Shown: in pieces, positions 8,635 through 17,780 of the stretch
Position numbering within the stretch: the first letter of the stretch is position 1
Layout of the letters: every line of letters starts with the position of its first letter
Assembly: GCA_030616085.1 (NCBI GenBank)
Contig: JAUWYA010000003.1
Coordinates: 1-49,412 of the forward strand
DNA length: 49,412 bases
Reading direction: 5' to 3'
Source of the DNA: Candidatus Nealsoniibacteriota bacterium
GTDB taxonomy: Bacteria > Patescibacteriota > Minisyncoccia > Minisyncoccales > GWA2-38-27
Position numbers and translations under genes: made by a program
The notes under the pieces: generated by a model
Database searches by the model: none
What the model saw: only the letters and a program-made list of their open reading frames with translations
What the model was told of the DNA's origin: nothing

Positions 8635-8761
8635 AAAATCCAAATGTCAAAATCCAAAGATTCAAATCAAATCCAAAGCTCAAATGCCAAAAAAGAATAA
8701 TAATGTTTTGGATTTTGGATTTTGAGCTTGATTTGACATTTGTTATTTGGATTTTGGATTT
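8635..8761. repeat. A/T-rich inverted repeat built from AATCCAAA / TTTGGATT units (family D)
   Basis: aaatccaaatgtcaaaatccaaag...ttttggattttggattttgagcttgatttgacatttgttatttggattttggattt. Confidence 0.65.
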
Positions 8762-10028
8762 ATTTCTTTAGTTTCTTCCTCATCTCTCCTATTACTTTAT
8801 CTATTTTAACTATCTCCTGTTTCCCATTGCTCATATCCCTAATTATAACTACATTTTCCAATGCTTCTTTTTGACCAAGAATCAAAGTATATCTTGCTTT
8901 AATTTTATCAGCTCTATTCAGCTGAGCTTTTAAAGAATCCCTGCCAAAGGATTCAGCAACCATTATTTTTGCTTTTCTAAAATCTCCTAAAAGCTTCAAG
9001 CTCTTTCTTTTTGCCAAACTGCCGAGCTGAGCTAAAAATATCTGAGTTTCTTGCTCTTTGGGAAACTTTACTTCTTGGGATTTCATCAAAGATATAATCC
9101 TCTCTATTCCAGCCGCTGCACCGCAAGCCGGTGTCTCTTTGCCGCCTAAAACTTTAACTAATTTATCATATCTGCCTCCGCCTGCCAGAGCGTTATTTCC
9201 TTCAGCAAAAACCTCAAACACGGTCTTAGTGTAATAATCAAGACCTCTAACTAAATAAGGATTAAGACTATATGGTATTTCAATTTCATCTAAAAATTCT
9301 AAAACTTCTTTAAAGTGAGAATGACATTCATCGCAGAGATGGTCAAGTGTCTGTGGAGCTTCAGCTTTTATTGGCTGGCATTTTTCCTCTTTACAATCCA
9401 AGATTCTCAGAACATTTTCTTTTAATCGTTTCTTGCAGCTAACACACAACGAAGATTCTCTGTTTCTAAAATAATTTGTCAAAAGCTTCTTATAATAAGG
9501 GCGGCAATTGTTGTCTCCGATGCTATTTACTTCAATAGTTAAATTCTTTAGCTTTAGGTCTTGCAGAATATTATAAAAAATCTGAATAATCTGAGCGTCT
9601 ATTACTGAATTTTGCTCTCCAAAAACTTCAAAACCAAACTGCCAAAACTGACGGTATCTACCTGATTGAGGCCTTTCATAACGATAACAAGGCCCAAAAT
9701 ACCAAAGTTTTAATGGCTGAGGCAAATTCTGCATTCCATTTTCAATATATGCTCTAACTACAGGCGCAGTCCATTCAGGCCTCAAACCCAAAAGATCGCC
9801 TCCCCTGGTCCTTAAACTGTACATCTGCTTTTTTACAATATCTGTAGCCAATCCAATACCTTTTGAAAAAAGTTCTATTTCTTCAACAACAGGAGTGTCA
9901 ATCTTCCCAAATCCATAAAAATCAGCTATATTTGAAACTACATCATAAATTCTTTGATAATATTTCTGCTCTTCTGGCAAGATATCATGCATTCCTTTTG
10001 CTCTTTGAAATTTTGGTTTCCTAGCCAT
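8760..10028 (-). CDS. hisS: histidyl-tRNA synthetase
   Basis: KGMHDILPEEQKYYQ, LLGLRPEWTAPVVRAY, GGGRYDKLV; start refined to MARKPKF. Confidence 0.93.
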   Translation of the reverse strand: MARKPKFQRAKGMHDILPEEQKYYQRIYDVVSNIADFYGFGKIDTPVVEEIELFSKGIGLATDIVKKQMYSLRTRGGDLLGLRPEWTAPVVRAYIENGMQNLPQPLKLWYFGPCYRYERPQSGRYRQFWQFGFEVFGEQNSVIDAQIIQIFYNILQDLKLKNLTIEVNSIGDNNCRPYYKKLLTNYFRNRESSLCVSCKKRLKENVLRILDCKEEKCQPIKAEAPQTLDHLCDECHSHFKEVLEFLDEIEIPYSLNPYLVRGLDYYTKTVFEVFAEGNNALAGGGRYDKLVKVLGGKETPACGAAAGIERIISLMKSQEVKFPKEQETQIFLAQLGSLAKRKSLKLLGDFRKAKIMVAESFGRDSLKAQLNRADKIKARYTLILGQKEALENVVIIRDMSNGKQEIVKIDKVIGEMRKKLKK

Positions 10029-10032
10029 AGAA

Positions 10033-10578
10033 TTAATATATTGGTGCCTCAAACTTGGTTGCACTAACAAATGGCCAAGCTCTGAAAATTACCCGACCAG
10101 TTATATCCTCTTCTGGCAAAACCCCGAATCTTCTTGAGTCAAAAGAAAACGGCCTATTATCGCCTAAAACAAAATATTCATCTTCAGCCAAAGTAATATG
10201 AATGTTTCCACCAGTTAATAAATCAGAAAGATAATCTGATTCGTCTAAAACTTGCGGCTCGCCTTTAGTATAAATTATTACTTTGCCATCTTTAATTTCT
10301 ATTGTTTCTCCGGGCAAGCCGATAATTCTCTTGATAAAACGCTGTGAAGGATCTTGAGGTGATTTAAAAACTATTACCTCTCCTCTTTGAGGCGCTCTAA
10401 AGCGATAAGTAATCTCATCAATAATCAAATAATCACCGTTTTCAAAATTCGGGTCCATTGACTGGCCTCTAACAAAAAACGGCTGGAATAGAAAGTATCT
10501 AATTGGAATTACTATTACAGCAGCAATGATAATTATCTTTGCCACTTCCCAAACAAATGTGAAAAACTTTTTAGTCAT
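10033..10578 (-). CDS. lepB: signal peptidase I
   Basis: FVRGQSMDPNFENGDYLIID, SQRFIKRIIGLPGETIEIKDG, YFVLGDNRPFSFDSRRFG. Confidence 0.95.
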   Translation of the reverse strand: MTKKFFTFVWEVAKIIIIAAVIVIPIRYFLFQPFFVRGQSMDPNFENGDYLIIDEITYRFRAPQRGEVIVFKSPQDPSQRFIKRIIGLPGETIEIKDGKVIIYTKGEPQVLDESDYLSDLLTGGNIHITLAEDEYFVLGDNRPFSFDSRRFGVLPEEDITGRVIFRAWPFVSATKFEAPIY

Positions 10579-10668
10579 ATTATGATATATTGTACCAAAC
10601 CTTTTATATTTATGCAAACCCATTAGATAAATCTAAAATCAGCTAAGCTGACTCAGCACAAATAAAAA

Positions 10669-10693
10669 GGTCGAGATTTATTGGATCTCGACC
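10669..10693 (-). terminator. intrinsic terminator of small ORF 10704-10784
   Basis: ggtcgagat-ttattgg-atctcgacc, T-rich on minus side (aataaaaa). Confidence 0.75.
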
Positions 10694-10703
10694 TACCGCT
10701 GGC

Positions 10704-10784
10704 TTACACTGCGACGCTACCTGTTGTGTTGCTTTCTTGTTTTCTTCTTTTCTTCTTTGCCAACTCATCCAATACATTCTTCAT
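10704..10784 (-). CDS. putative 26-aa small protein MKNVLDELAKKKRRKQESNTTGSVAV
   Basis: Own terminator, near-consensus promoter, AGAAAGG upstream. Confidence 0.5.
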   Translation of the reverse strand: MKNVLDELAKKKRRKQESNTTGSVAV

Positions 10785-10973
10785 GATTCTGCACATCCTT
10801 TCTTGAATAACAATCTTAAACGAATTAAACCGATTTAGCCCTGACCGCTAAAAAACTAATTGGCATCCTTTCTTATACCATTACGATGTTAATAAAACAT
10901 AAAAACTGCTTTCACACATCACTTTCTTCTAAAAGCCAAATTAAAACAAAGAGCAATAAAGAGCTTTTTTTTA

Positions 10974-11002
10974 AGTATAATGCCGTTAAAAAGCCTTGTC
11001 AA
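10974..11002 (-). promoter_or_regulatory. sigma70-like promoter TTGACA-17-TATACT
   Basis: minus: TTGACAAGGCTTTTTAACGGCATTATACT. Confidence 0.75.
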
Positions 11003-11021
11003 GTGAATTAAAAATGATAAA

Positions 11022-11561
11022 ATGAATACAATTATGATTATCATTGTGGGATTAGGAAATCCAGGAAAAAAATATCTTGATACTCGGCATAATGTTGGCT
11101 TTCAAACAATAGATGAATTTATCTGGGAAAATAATTTCCCTGAACTTAAATTATCTAAAAAGTTCAATGCTCTGGTTTCAGAAAGTATTATTAATGGCAA
11201 AAAAATAATCCTTGCGAAACCGCAAACATTTATGAACAATTCAGGAAAATCTGTTAAGACGTTATTTTCTTTTTACAAGCCAAAAGAGTTGATTATAGTT
11301 CATGACGATATTGATTTGCCTTTAGGAAAAATCAGAATTTCTAAAAACAAAGGTTCAGCAGGACACAAAGGAGTAGAATCAATAATTAAAGAAATTGGCA
11401 CTAAAGATTTCACAAGATTCAGAATTGGGATTTTACCCAAAACAGGAAAACCGAAGAACACAGAAAGATATGTTCTTCAAAAACTTAACAAGGAAGAAGA
11501 AAAACTAATAAAACAAGTTATCCAAGAAATTACAACAGAAATTAAAAAAAAGCTTAGCTGA
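11022..11561 (+). CDS. pth: peptidyl-tRNA hydrolase
   Basis: IIVGLGNPGKKYLDTRHNVGF, KPQTFMNNSGKSV, VHDDIDLPLGKIRI, GSAGHKGVESI. Confidence 0.95.
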   Translation: MNTIMIIIVGLGNPGKKYLDTRHNVGFQTIDEFIWENNFPELKLSKKFNALVSESIINGKKIILAKPQTFMNNSGKSVKTLFSFYKPKELIIVHDDIDLPLGKIRISKNKGSAGHKGVESIIKEIGTKDFTRFRIGILPKTGKPKNTERYVLQKLNKEEEKLIKQVIQEITTEIKKKLS

Positions 11562-12134
11562 TTATTCAACTAAGCCTAATTGTTTTGGACTACCAACAAC
11601 TAGTTTTATATATTCAATAGTTGCTTTTTCTTCTTTTTTTACTGTAAACAAGAATTTTTTTCCTGAAAGAGGAATAAGGATTTTTTCTTCTTCTGGACCG
11701 CCCAATGTCCTATGTCGTCCAACATCCTCTGAATTTATCTTTATTCTCAATAAATCACCAACAAAGATAAATTTTTGAAAATACACTTCTCTAATACTTC
11801 TATAGGCAACGATTTTATCTTTTGCAAAATCAGGATGCTTGGCTCCCCAAATAACTCCTAATAACTGAGCTGCTATTTCTGGAAGATCCACTCCTCTAAA
11901 AACTAAATGCTTGCCTCCTATCATATGCATTCCTCCGCCGCAAGCCTGCTCTGTCACCAAAAATTCACCAAAATATTCGTCTTTACTCGTTTTGAAAACA
12001 TTATCCAAAAAAGTAATGTTTGGTGGATAAGGAATCATTTCTTCAATTTGTCCCCTATCAGCAATTTGTTCTTTTGCTGGTATAAATCCAAGTGTTTTCT
12101 TAACATGTTTTTCTTTGTCTTTCATTTCTTTCAT
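11562..12134 (-). CDS. hypothetical, possible hot-dog-fold protein
   Basis: 190 aa; weak FabZ-like pattern (FRGVDLPEIAAQLLGV). Confidence 0.4.
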   Translation of the reverse strand: MKEMKDKEKHVKKTLGFIPAKEQIADRGQIEEMIPYPPNITFLDNVFKTSKDEYFGEFLVTEQACGGGMHMIGGKHLVFRGVDLPEIAAQLLGVIWGAKHPDFAKDKIVAYRSIREVYFQKFIFVGDLLRIKINSEDVGRHRTLGGPEEEKILIPLSGKKFLFTVKKEEKATIEYIKLVVGSPKQLGLVE

Positions 12135-12206
12135 TTATATTTCCTTTCTTGTTAAAGTTCTATGATTATGTATAATACTAAAAAATAATAATATTGCAAG
12201 TCTTTT

Positions 12207-14252
12207 ATGAAATTAATTATCGTAGAGAGTCCCACAAAATCTAAAACCCTTCAAAAGTTTTTAGGGCCTGATTATACGATTAGGTCTTCTTTTGGTCATA
12301 TCCGGGATCTGCCAATAGATGAACTTGGAGTAGATATTGAGAATAATTTCAAACCAAAATATATTGTGCTTTCAAAATCAAAGAAAGTTATTTCAGATCT
12401 AAAAAAAGAGGCTCAGAAAGCAAAGACAATTATCCTAGCAACTGACGAAGACAGAGAAGGAGAAGCAATTTCCTGGCATCTTTCCCAAGTTCTTGGTTTA
12501 AAAGAACCTCAAAGAATTGTTTTCCATGAAATTACTAAATCAGCTATTGAGCAAGCCCTGAAAAATCCCAGACAAATTGATATGAATTTAGTTGACGCTC
12601 AGCAAGCAAGAAGAATTTTAGACAGAATCGTTGGATACAAACTTTCTCCTTTCTTATGGAAAAAAGTAGCCAGAGGATTGTCTGCTGGAAGGGTTCAATC
12701 AGTAACAGTAAGGTTAGTAGCTATAAGAGAGAAAGAAATTGAAGATTTCAAACCCCAAGAATATTGGACAATTGGAGCATTGCTAAAAAAAGAAGAAGAA
12801 TTTGAGGCCTTGCTTATTGAAAAAGATATTAAAACAAAAAAAGAAGCTGATGAAATTCTTAAAGATTTAAATGGAGCTGAATACAAAATTGAAAAAATTG
12901 ATAAAAAAGAAACGAAAAGAAATCCTTTGCCGCCTTTTACCACCAGCACTCTACAGCAAGAATCCTGGAAAAGATTCAGATTCCCAGCAAAATTCACAAT
13001 GAGCATTGCTCAAAAACTCTATGAAAAAGGGCATATTACTTATCACAGAACTGATTCTGTAAATCTTTCCCAATTATCTTTGTCTTTAGCTAAGAAATTT
13101 ATTGAGAATAAATACGGAGAAAACTATTATAATTTTAGAAAGTATAAATCAAAGGGGAAAGTGCAGGAAGCTCACGAAGCAATCAGGCCTACTTATTTAG
13201 ACAGAATACCTGGTCTTGATCAAAATCAAGAACGGCTTTATGACCTTATTCGGAGAAGATTTATTGCTTCACAAATGGCTTCAGCAATTTTTGATTCTAC
13301 TTCTATAGATATTAAAGCAAAAAAATACACCCCGTTAGAGGTTTCAAGATCAGGGAAAAAATACAAAACAAACAAACCTCTAACGGGGTACACTTTTCGA
13401 GCTTCTGGGCAGATTTTGAAATTTGATGGATTCCTAAAAGTTTATCCAATGAAATTTGAAGAAAATGAGTTACCAGAATTAGAAAAAGACGAGCTTTTAG
13501 AATTGATAAAACTTATCCCTTCTCAACACTTTACTCAACCGCCAGCTAGATACACTGAAGCCAGCTTGATTAAAGCTCTTGAGCAAAATGGAATTGGCCG
13601 CCCTTCAACCTACGCTCCAATTTTATCAACAATTCAAAACAAAAACTATATTGAAAAAAATGAGCAAAAAAGATTCCAGCCAACTGAAATTGGAACAGTT
13701 GTTAATAATCTTTTAGTAAAACATTTCCCTAAAATCGTTGATATTGAATTTACAGCTAAAATGGAAAATAGTTTAGATGAAATTGCTCAAAAAAAAGAAA
13801 AATGGATTAATGTGTGTAAAGATTTTTACGGCCCCTTTGAAGAAAACCTTCAGAAAAAATATAAAAAAGTTGACAAAAAAGAGATTACTGAAAAACCTAC
13901 CAATAAAAAATGTCTTAAATGCAAATCTGATTTGCTAATCCGTTTGGGCAGGTTTGGAAAATTCTATGCTTGTTCCACTTTCCCAAAATGTAAATATACT
14001 GAATCTTTAAAAGAAAATAAATTAAATATAAAGTGTCCTAAATGCGACAAAGGAGAATTAAGCGAAAAAAGAACTAAAAAGAGAAAGATATTTTATGGCT
14101 GCAATCAGTTCCCAAAATGCGACTTTGCTTTATGGGACAAACCTCTAAATGAGAAGTGTCCAGAATGCAACTCGCTCTTAATTGAAACAAAAAGGAAGCA
14201 AATCAAATGCTCCAATGAAAATTGCCAATTTAAGAAAGATGTGGTAAAATAG
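12207..14252 (+). CDS. topA: DNA topoisomerase I
   Basis: KLIIVESPTKSKTLQKFLG, ATDEDREGEAISWHL, YHRTDSVNLS, C-terminal zinc ribbons. Confidence 0.97.
   Translation: MKLIIVESPTKSKTLQKFLGPDYTIRSSFGHIRDLPIDELGVDIENNFKPKYIVLSKSKKVISDLKKEAQKAKTIILATDEDREGEAISWHLSQVLGLKEPQRIVFHEITKSAIEQALKNPRQIDMNLVDAQQARRILDRIVGYKLSPFLWKKVARGLSAGRVQSVTVRLVAIREKEIEDFKPQEYWTIGALLKKEEEFEALLIEKDIKTKKEADEILKDLNGAEYKIEKIDKKETKRNPLPPFTTSTLQQESWKRFRFPAKFTMSIAQKLYEKGHITYHRTDSVNLSQLSLSLAKKFIENKYGENYYNFRKYKSKGKVQEAHEAIRPTYLDRIPGLDQNQERLYDLIRRRFIASQMASAIFDSTSIDIKAKKYTPLEVSRSGKKYKTNKPLTGYTFRASGQILKFDGFLKVYPMKFEENELPELEKDELLELIKLIPSQHFTQPPARYTEASLIKALEQNGIGRPSTYAPILSTIQNKNYIEKNEQKRFQPTEIGTVVNNLLVKHFPKIVDIEFTAKMENSLDEIAQKKEKWINVCKDFYGPFEENLQKKYKKVDKKEITEKPTNKKCLKCKSDLLIRLGRFGKFYACSTFPKCKYTESLKENKLNIKCPKCDKGELSEKRTKKRKIFYGCNQFPKCDFALWDKPLNEKCPECNSLLIETKRKQIKCSNENCQFKKDVVK
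13330..13388. mobile_element. palindromic element in frame in topA, TSD TACA
   Basis: taca|ccccgttagaggttt...aaacctctaacgggg|taca; 59+4=63 nt. Confidence 0.92.
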
Positions 14253-14260
14253 ATCTACCT

Positions 14261-14344
14261 GCCGAGGTGATGAAATTGGCAAACATGCGGCACTCAAAAT
14301 GCCGTGGGCGCAAGCCCTTGAGGGTTCAAGTCCCTCCCTCGGCA
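14261..14344 (+). tRNA. tRNA-Leu (anticodon CAA)
   Basis: GCCGAGG...CCTCGGC acceptor stem, anticodon loop CTCAAAA, variable arm, GGTTCAAGTCC T-loop; CCA not encoded. Confidence 0.93.
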
Positions 14345-14345
14345 C

Positions 14346-14963
14346 ATGCGAGGATATTTTCGTACTACTCGTTTTAATAAAAATAAAATCCTGCAATCCT
14401 ACATTATAGGTGTGGCTATTGGTGATGGGAATCTTTCCAATCCAAATGGTCGAGCAACTCGTTTAAGGATTAGCTGTGATAAAAAATATCCTTTTCTTTT
14501 CCAGAAAATTATTAATTGTTTAAAATTATTATTGCCTGACAACAAAGTAAGTATTGTTGAATGCGAAAAAACTTATGCTGATATAAGTGTTTTTTCAAAT
14601 CATCTGGAAAAACTGCTTGGTTGGAAAGCTAAAAATGGATCAAAGTTTTCTCAAAAAGTAACTGTACCGAATTGGATTACAAAAAGAAGAAAATATAAAA
14701 TCAATTGCCTGAAGGGATTAATAGAAACAGATGGTTGCATATACTCTGATAGAGGTTATAAAATGGTTATGTTTTCCACCATAATTCCGAAATTAGCAAA
14801 TGATGTTTACAAAATGATAAATTCCTTAGGTTTTAATTCGCATATTTATAAGACGAAAGGGGGAACAAATTCATATAACTTTAATCAAAAAACAATATAT
14901 CGTATTCGATTATCTAAAAATGTATCAGAATTCTTAGATTTAGTGCATCCGGAAAAAAATTAA
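14346..14963 (+). CDS. LAGLIDADG homing endonuclease-like protein
   Basis: Two LAGLIDADG-like motifs: SYIIGVAIGDGNLS and CLKGLIETDGCIYSDRGYKMVMFST. Confidence 0.87.
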   Translation: MRGYFRTTRFNKNKILQSYIIGVAIGDGNLSNPNGRATRLRISCDKKYPFLFQKIINCLKLLLPDNKVSIVECEKTYADISVFSNHLEKLLGWKAKNGSKFSQKVTVPNWITKRRKYKINCLKGLIETDGCIYSDRGYKMVMFSTIIPKLANDVYKMINSLGFNSHIYKTKGGTNSYNFNQKTIYRIRLSKNVSEFLDLVHPEKN

Positions 14964-15010
14964 AATTGCGAGTATTTTAGAATTCATACCCTTGACACAA
15001 ACAAAACGTC

Positions 15011-15622
15011 TCATTTGAGGCATTTTTTTATTGTTTTATGGACTAACCAGGCGGATAAGATACCAACTGCGATACCGGCAAGAATATCTGCGGGCCAATG
15101 GATTCCTGTAAAAACCCTGGCTAAACAGATTAGAAAGCTGGATATAAAGAAGAAAACACCAGCTTTTTTATTGTAAAAATAAACAATTGTAGAAACAGCG
15201 AAAAAGAATGCGGCATGACCAGAAGGAAAAGCAGAGGCATTATGAGTCAAAAGCAAATTAACATTGTTTTCTACAAACGGTCTCGGTCTTTGCCAAATCC
15301 AGCGAATCAATTCAACAATAACAAACCTTGCTAAAATAGCAGAAATAATTGCCTCAACAATCATTTTTACCCCGTTAAATAGTTGCGGAGCAAATTTAAC
15401 TGGGTTAAAATATTTTCTAAATCCTACTGCCAAAAAGAGTAATAAAGAAAAAAGCAAAATATATCCAAGATATTCAGCTAAAAATATAGCCAAAACATCC
15501 AGCCAAAACCATGTTAAAGCAAATTGGTTTACCCCGTTAAAGATAAAATTATCAAAAAAATTAACGGAAAAAATCAAGAAATCTTTAACGGGGTTTATTA
15601 AATTAAAGAGAGATGCATCCAT
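15011..15622 (-). CDS. PAP2-family phosphatase (undecaprenyl-diphosphatase-like)
   Basis: RWIWQRPRPF, NASAFPSGHAAFFFAV, ARVFTGIHWPADILAG. Confidence 0.92.
   Translation of the reverse strand: MDASLFNLINPVKDFLIFSVNFFDNFIFNGVNQFALTWFWLDVLAIFLAEYLGYILLFSLLLFLAVGFRKYFNPVKFAPQLFNGVKMIVEAIISAILARFVIVELIRWIWQRPRPFVENNVNLLLTHNASAFPSGHAAFFFAVSTIVYFYNKKAGVFFFISSFLICLARVFTGIHWPADILAGIAVGILSAWLVHKTIKKCLK
15370..15404. mobile_element. palindromic element (GTTAAA subtype) in frame in PAP2 gene, imperfect TSD TTTA/TTAA
   Basis: ccccgttaaat-agttgcggagcaa-atttaactggg; 35+4=39 nt. Confidence 0.75.
15532..15593. mobile_element. palindromic element (GTTAAA subtype) in frame in PAP2 gene, TSD TTTA
   Basis: ttta|ccccgttaaagat...atctttaacgggg|ttta; 62+4=66 nt. 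Confidence 0.88.
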
Positions 15623-15630
15623 TAAATTAA

Positions 15631-16356
15631 CTAAACCTGGTTTAGTTTTACTAAGTTTTTGAGCAAGCAGGCAACAGTCACTGGACCGACTCCGCCAGGA
15701 ACTGGCGCAATATAACTTGCTTTTTTAGAAACGCTTTTGAAATCAACATCTTTCCCGATATCAATTACTACTACTCCTTTTTTAACCATTCCTCCTTTAA
15801 TAAGATTTGATCTACCAACTCCAGAAATTACAATATCAGCATTTTTAATTTCATCAATATCTGAAAACTTTAAATTTCGTTTTTTTAGCCAGCTAGCTAC
15901 AGGCTGACCAACTAACCTTCCTTTTCCAATTAAAACTATATTTTTATTTCTTAAAGATATTTTATACTCCTTTAAAATACGATCCACTGCGCAAACCACT
16001 GGTGAAACAATTTCAGCATCTTTTTCTTCAGGAATAAGATTTAAAATTTCTTCGGTATCTAAACCTTTTGGCAAAGGAAGCTGAACTACAATGCCATTGA
16101 TATCAGATTTTTGAACAATTTTTTTAATCTCTTTTTTCAATTCTGAATTGCTAATTTTTGAAGAAAACTTAAATAGCTCAAAATCAATCCCTACTTTCTC
16201 GCAAGCTTTCTTCTTTTGCCTAACAAATATCTTTGAATTTGAATCCTCCCCAACTAAAATAATCGATAACTTTAATTTCAGTCGTTTTCTCTTTATTTCG
16301 GCTTTAAGTTTTTTCAAAATCTTCTCAGATAATTTTTTTCCATCTAAAATTATCAT
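15631..16356 (-). CDS. folD: methylenetetrahydrofolate dehydrogenase/cyclohydrolase
   Basis: LSIILVGEDSNSKIFVRQKKKACEKVGI, GIVVQLPLPKGLD, PVPGGVGPVTVACLLKN. Confidence 0.93.
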   Translation of the reverse strand: MIILDGKKLSEKILKKLKAEIKRKRLKLKLSIILVGEDSNSKIFVRQKKKACEKVGIDFELFKFSSKISNSELKKEIKKIVQKSDINGIVVQLPLPKGLDTEEILNLIPEEKDAEIVSPVVCAVDRILKEYKISLRNKNIVLIGKGRLVGQPVASWLKKRNLKFSDIDEIKNADIVISGVGRSNLIKGGMVKKGVVVIDIGKDVDFKSVSKKASYIAPVPGGVGPVTVACLLKNLVKLNQV

Positions 16357-17621
16357 GGAAGAAGAAATCTTTTACAAAGTTTTTTAACCTCTTGCCTTAT
16401 TTTTGAACAAGATCTTGGATCTGTAATCACCTCATTAATCCAGGAAGCAATTAATTTCATTTCTTTTTCTTTCATTCCTCTTGTCGTAATAGCTGGGGTT
16501 CCCAATCTAAGACCAGAGGGTTTAAATGGAGGGTTAGGATCAAAAGGAATGCTATTTTTATTTACAGTAATGCCTGCTTTTTCTAATCTGTCTTGAGCCT
16601 CTGGCCCTAAAATTCCTTTATTTCTCAAATCAATTAAAATTAAATGGTTGTCTGACCCCTTAGTAATCAAGTTAAACCCGTGATTTATAAGTTCGGAAGC
16701 TAATACTTTTGTATTCTCAACTATCTGTTTTCCATATCTTTTAAAACCTGGCTCTGACGCCTCTTTTAAGCAAACAGCAATAGCAGCAATATTATTCTCA
16801 TGAGGGCCTCCTTGAAGACCAGGAAAAATTGCCTTATCAACTTTCTTTGCTAAATCAGGATCTTTATCTATTCCCTTCTTAGTAATCATTATCATTCCTC
16901 CTCTTGGACCTCTTAATGTTTTGTGAGTAGTAGTTGTAACAATATGAACGTAAGGAACAGGACTGGGATGCACGCCAGCAACAATCAAGCCAGCAATATG
17001 GGCTATATCTGCAGCAAGATAAGCTCCGACCGAATCAGCAATCTTAGCAAATCTCTCCCAGTCAAAAATACGAGGGTAAGCAGTAGCTCCAACCCAGATA
17101 AGTTTTGGCTTTGTTTCTTTAACCAGCTTAGCTACTTGACTATAATCAATCAAGTTTGTTTTCTGATCAACTCCGTATTGAACTGAATTATAATACTTAG
17201 CAGAGAAATTAACTTTCCAGCCGTGGGTTAAATGTCCTCCATGAGGAAGAGACATTCCCATTGTCGTATCTCCTGGATTTAAAACAGCGAAATATATTGC
17301 AAGGTTTGCTGGAGAACCAGAATAAGGCTGAACATTAACATGAACAACTTTAAATAATTTCTTAGCCCTTTCTCTGCAAATATCTTCAATCTGATCATAA
17401 TATTCCAAACCAGCATAATATCTCTTTCCAGGATATCCTTCAGCATATTTATCAGTTAAAACTGAACCCAAAGCCTGACGCACTGCCGAAGAAGTATGGT
17501 TCTCCGAAGGAATCATTTCTAAAGTCGTATCCTGCCTCTCTTGTTCTTTCTCAATCAGTTTAGCTATTTGTTCATCAACTTTTTTTAATTTCATTATTTT
17601 ATTGTATTCCATTTTCCGCAT
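16353..17621 (-). CDS. glyA: serine hydroxymethyltransferase
   Basis: LEMIPSENHTSSAVRQALGSVLTDKYAEGYPGKRYY, VTTTTHKTLRGPRGGMI. Confidence 0.97.
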   Translation of the reverse strand: MRKMEYNKIMKLKKVDEQIAKLIEKEQERQDTTLEMIPSENHTSSAVRQALGSVLTDKYAEGYPGKRYYAGLEYYDQIEDICRERAKKLFKVVHVNVQPYSGSPANLAIYFAVLNPGDTTMGMSLPHGGHLTHGWKVNFSAKYYNSVQYGVDQKTNLIDYSQVAKLVKETKPKLIWVGATAYPRIFDWERFAKIADSVGAYLAADIAHIAGLIVAGVHPSPVPYVHIVTTTTHKTLRGPRGGMIMITKKGIDKDPDLAKKVDKAIFPGLQGGPHENNIAAIAVCLKEASEPGFKRYGKQIVENTKVLASELINHGFNLITKGSDNHLILIDLRNKGILGPEAQDRLEKAGITVNKNSIPFDPNPPFKPSGLRLGTPAITTRGMKEKEMKLIASWINEVITDPRSCSKIRQEVKKLCKRFLLP

Positions 17622-17689
17622 TTGGTCAAAATAAAAAAGGCCGAGTATTTACCCGGCTCTTTAGTATAATTCAGTATAATAGTATGATA

Positions 17690-17780
17690 ACGTGCTGTTA
17701 CAACCTCCAAATCGAGGTTTATCACAGCAAAAAATGAAACACTACTTGCTGTTACTACCCCACAAATCAGGGTCTATCAA
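17690..17780 (-). repeat. tandem pair of hairpin motifs in 3' UTR of ORF 17781-17966
   Basis: minus: TTGATAGACCCTGATTTGTGGGGTAGTAACAGCAAGT and GTGATAAACCTCGATTTGGAGGTTGTAACAGCACGT. Confidence 0.6.

Noticed and set aside
14178-14396. Minus-strand [30 protein letters not shown]
   Set aside because: Antisense translation of the tRNA-Leu gene; this peptide type is a well-known spurious annotation.
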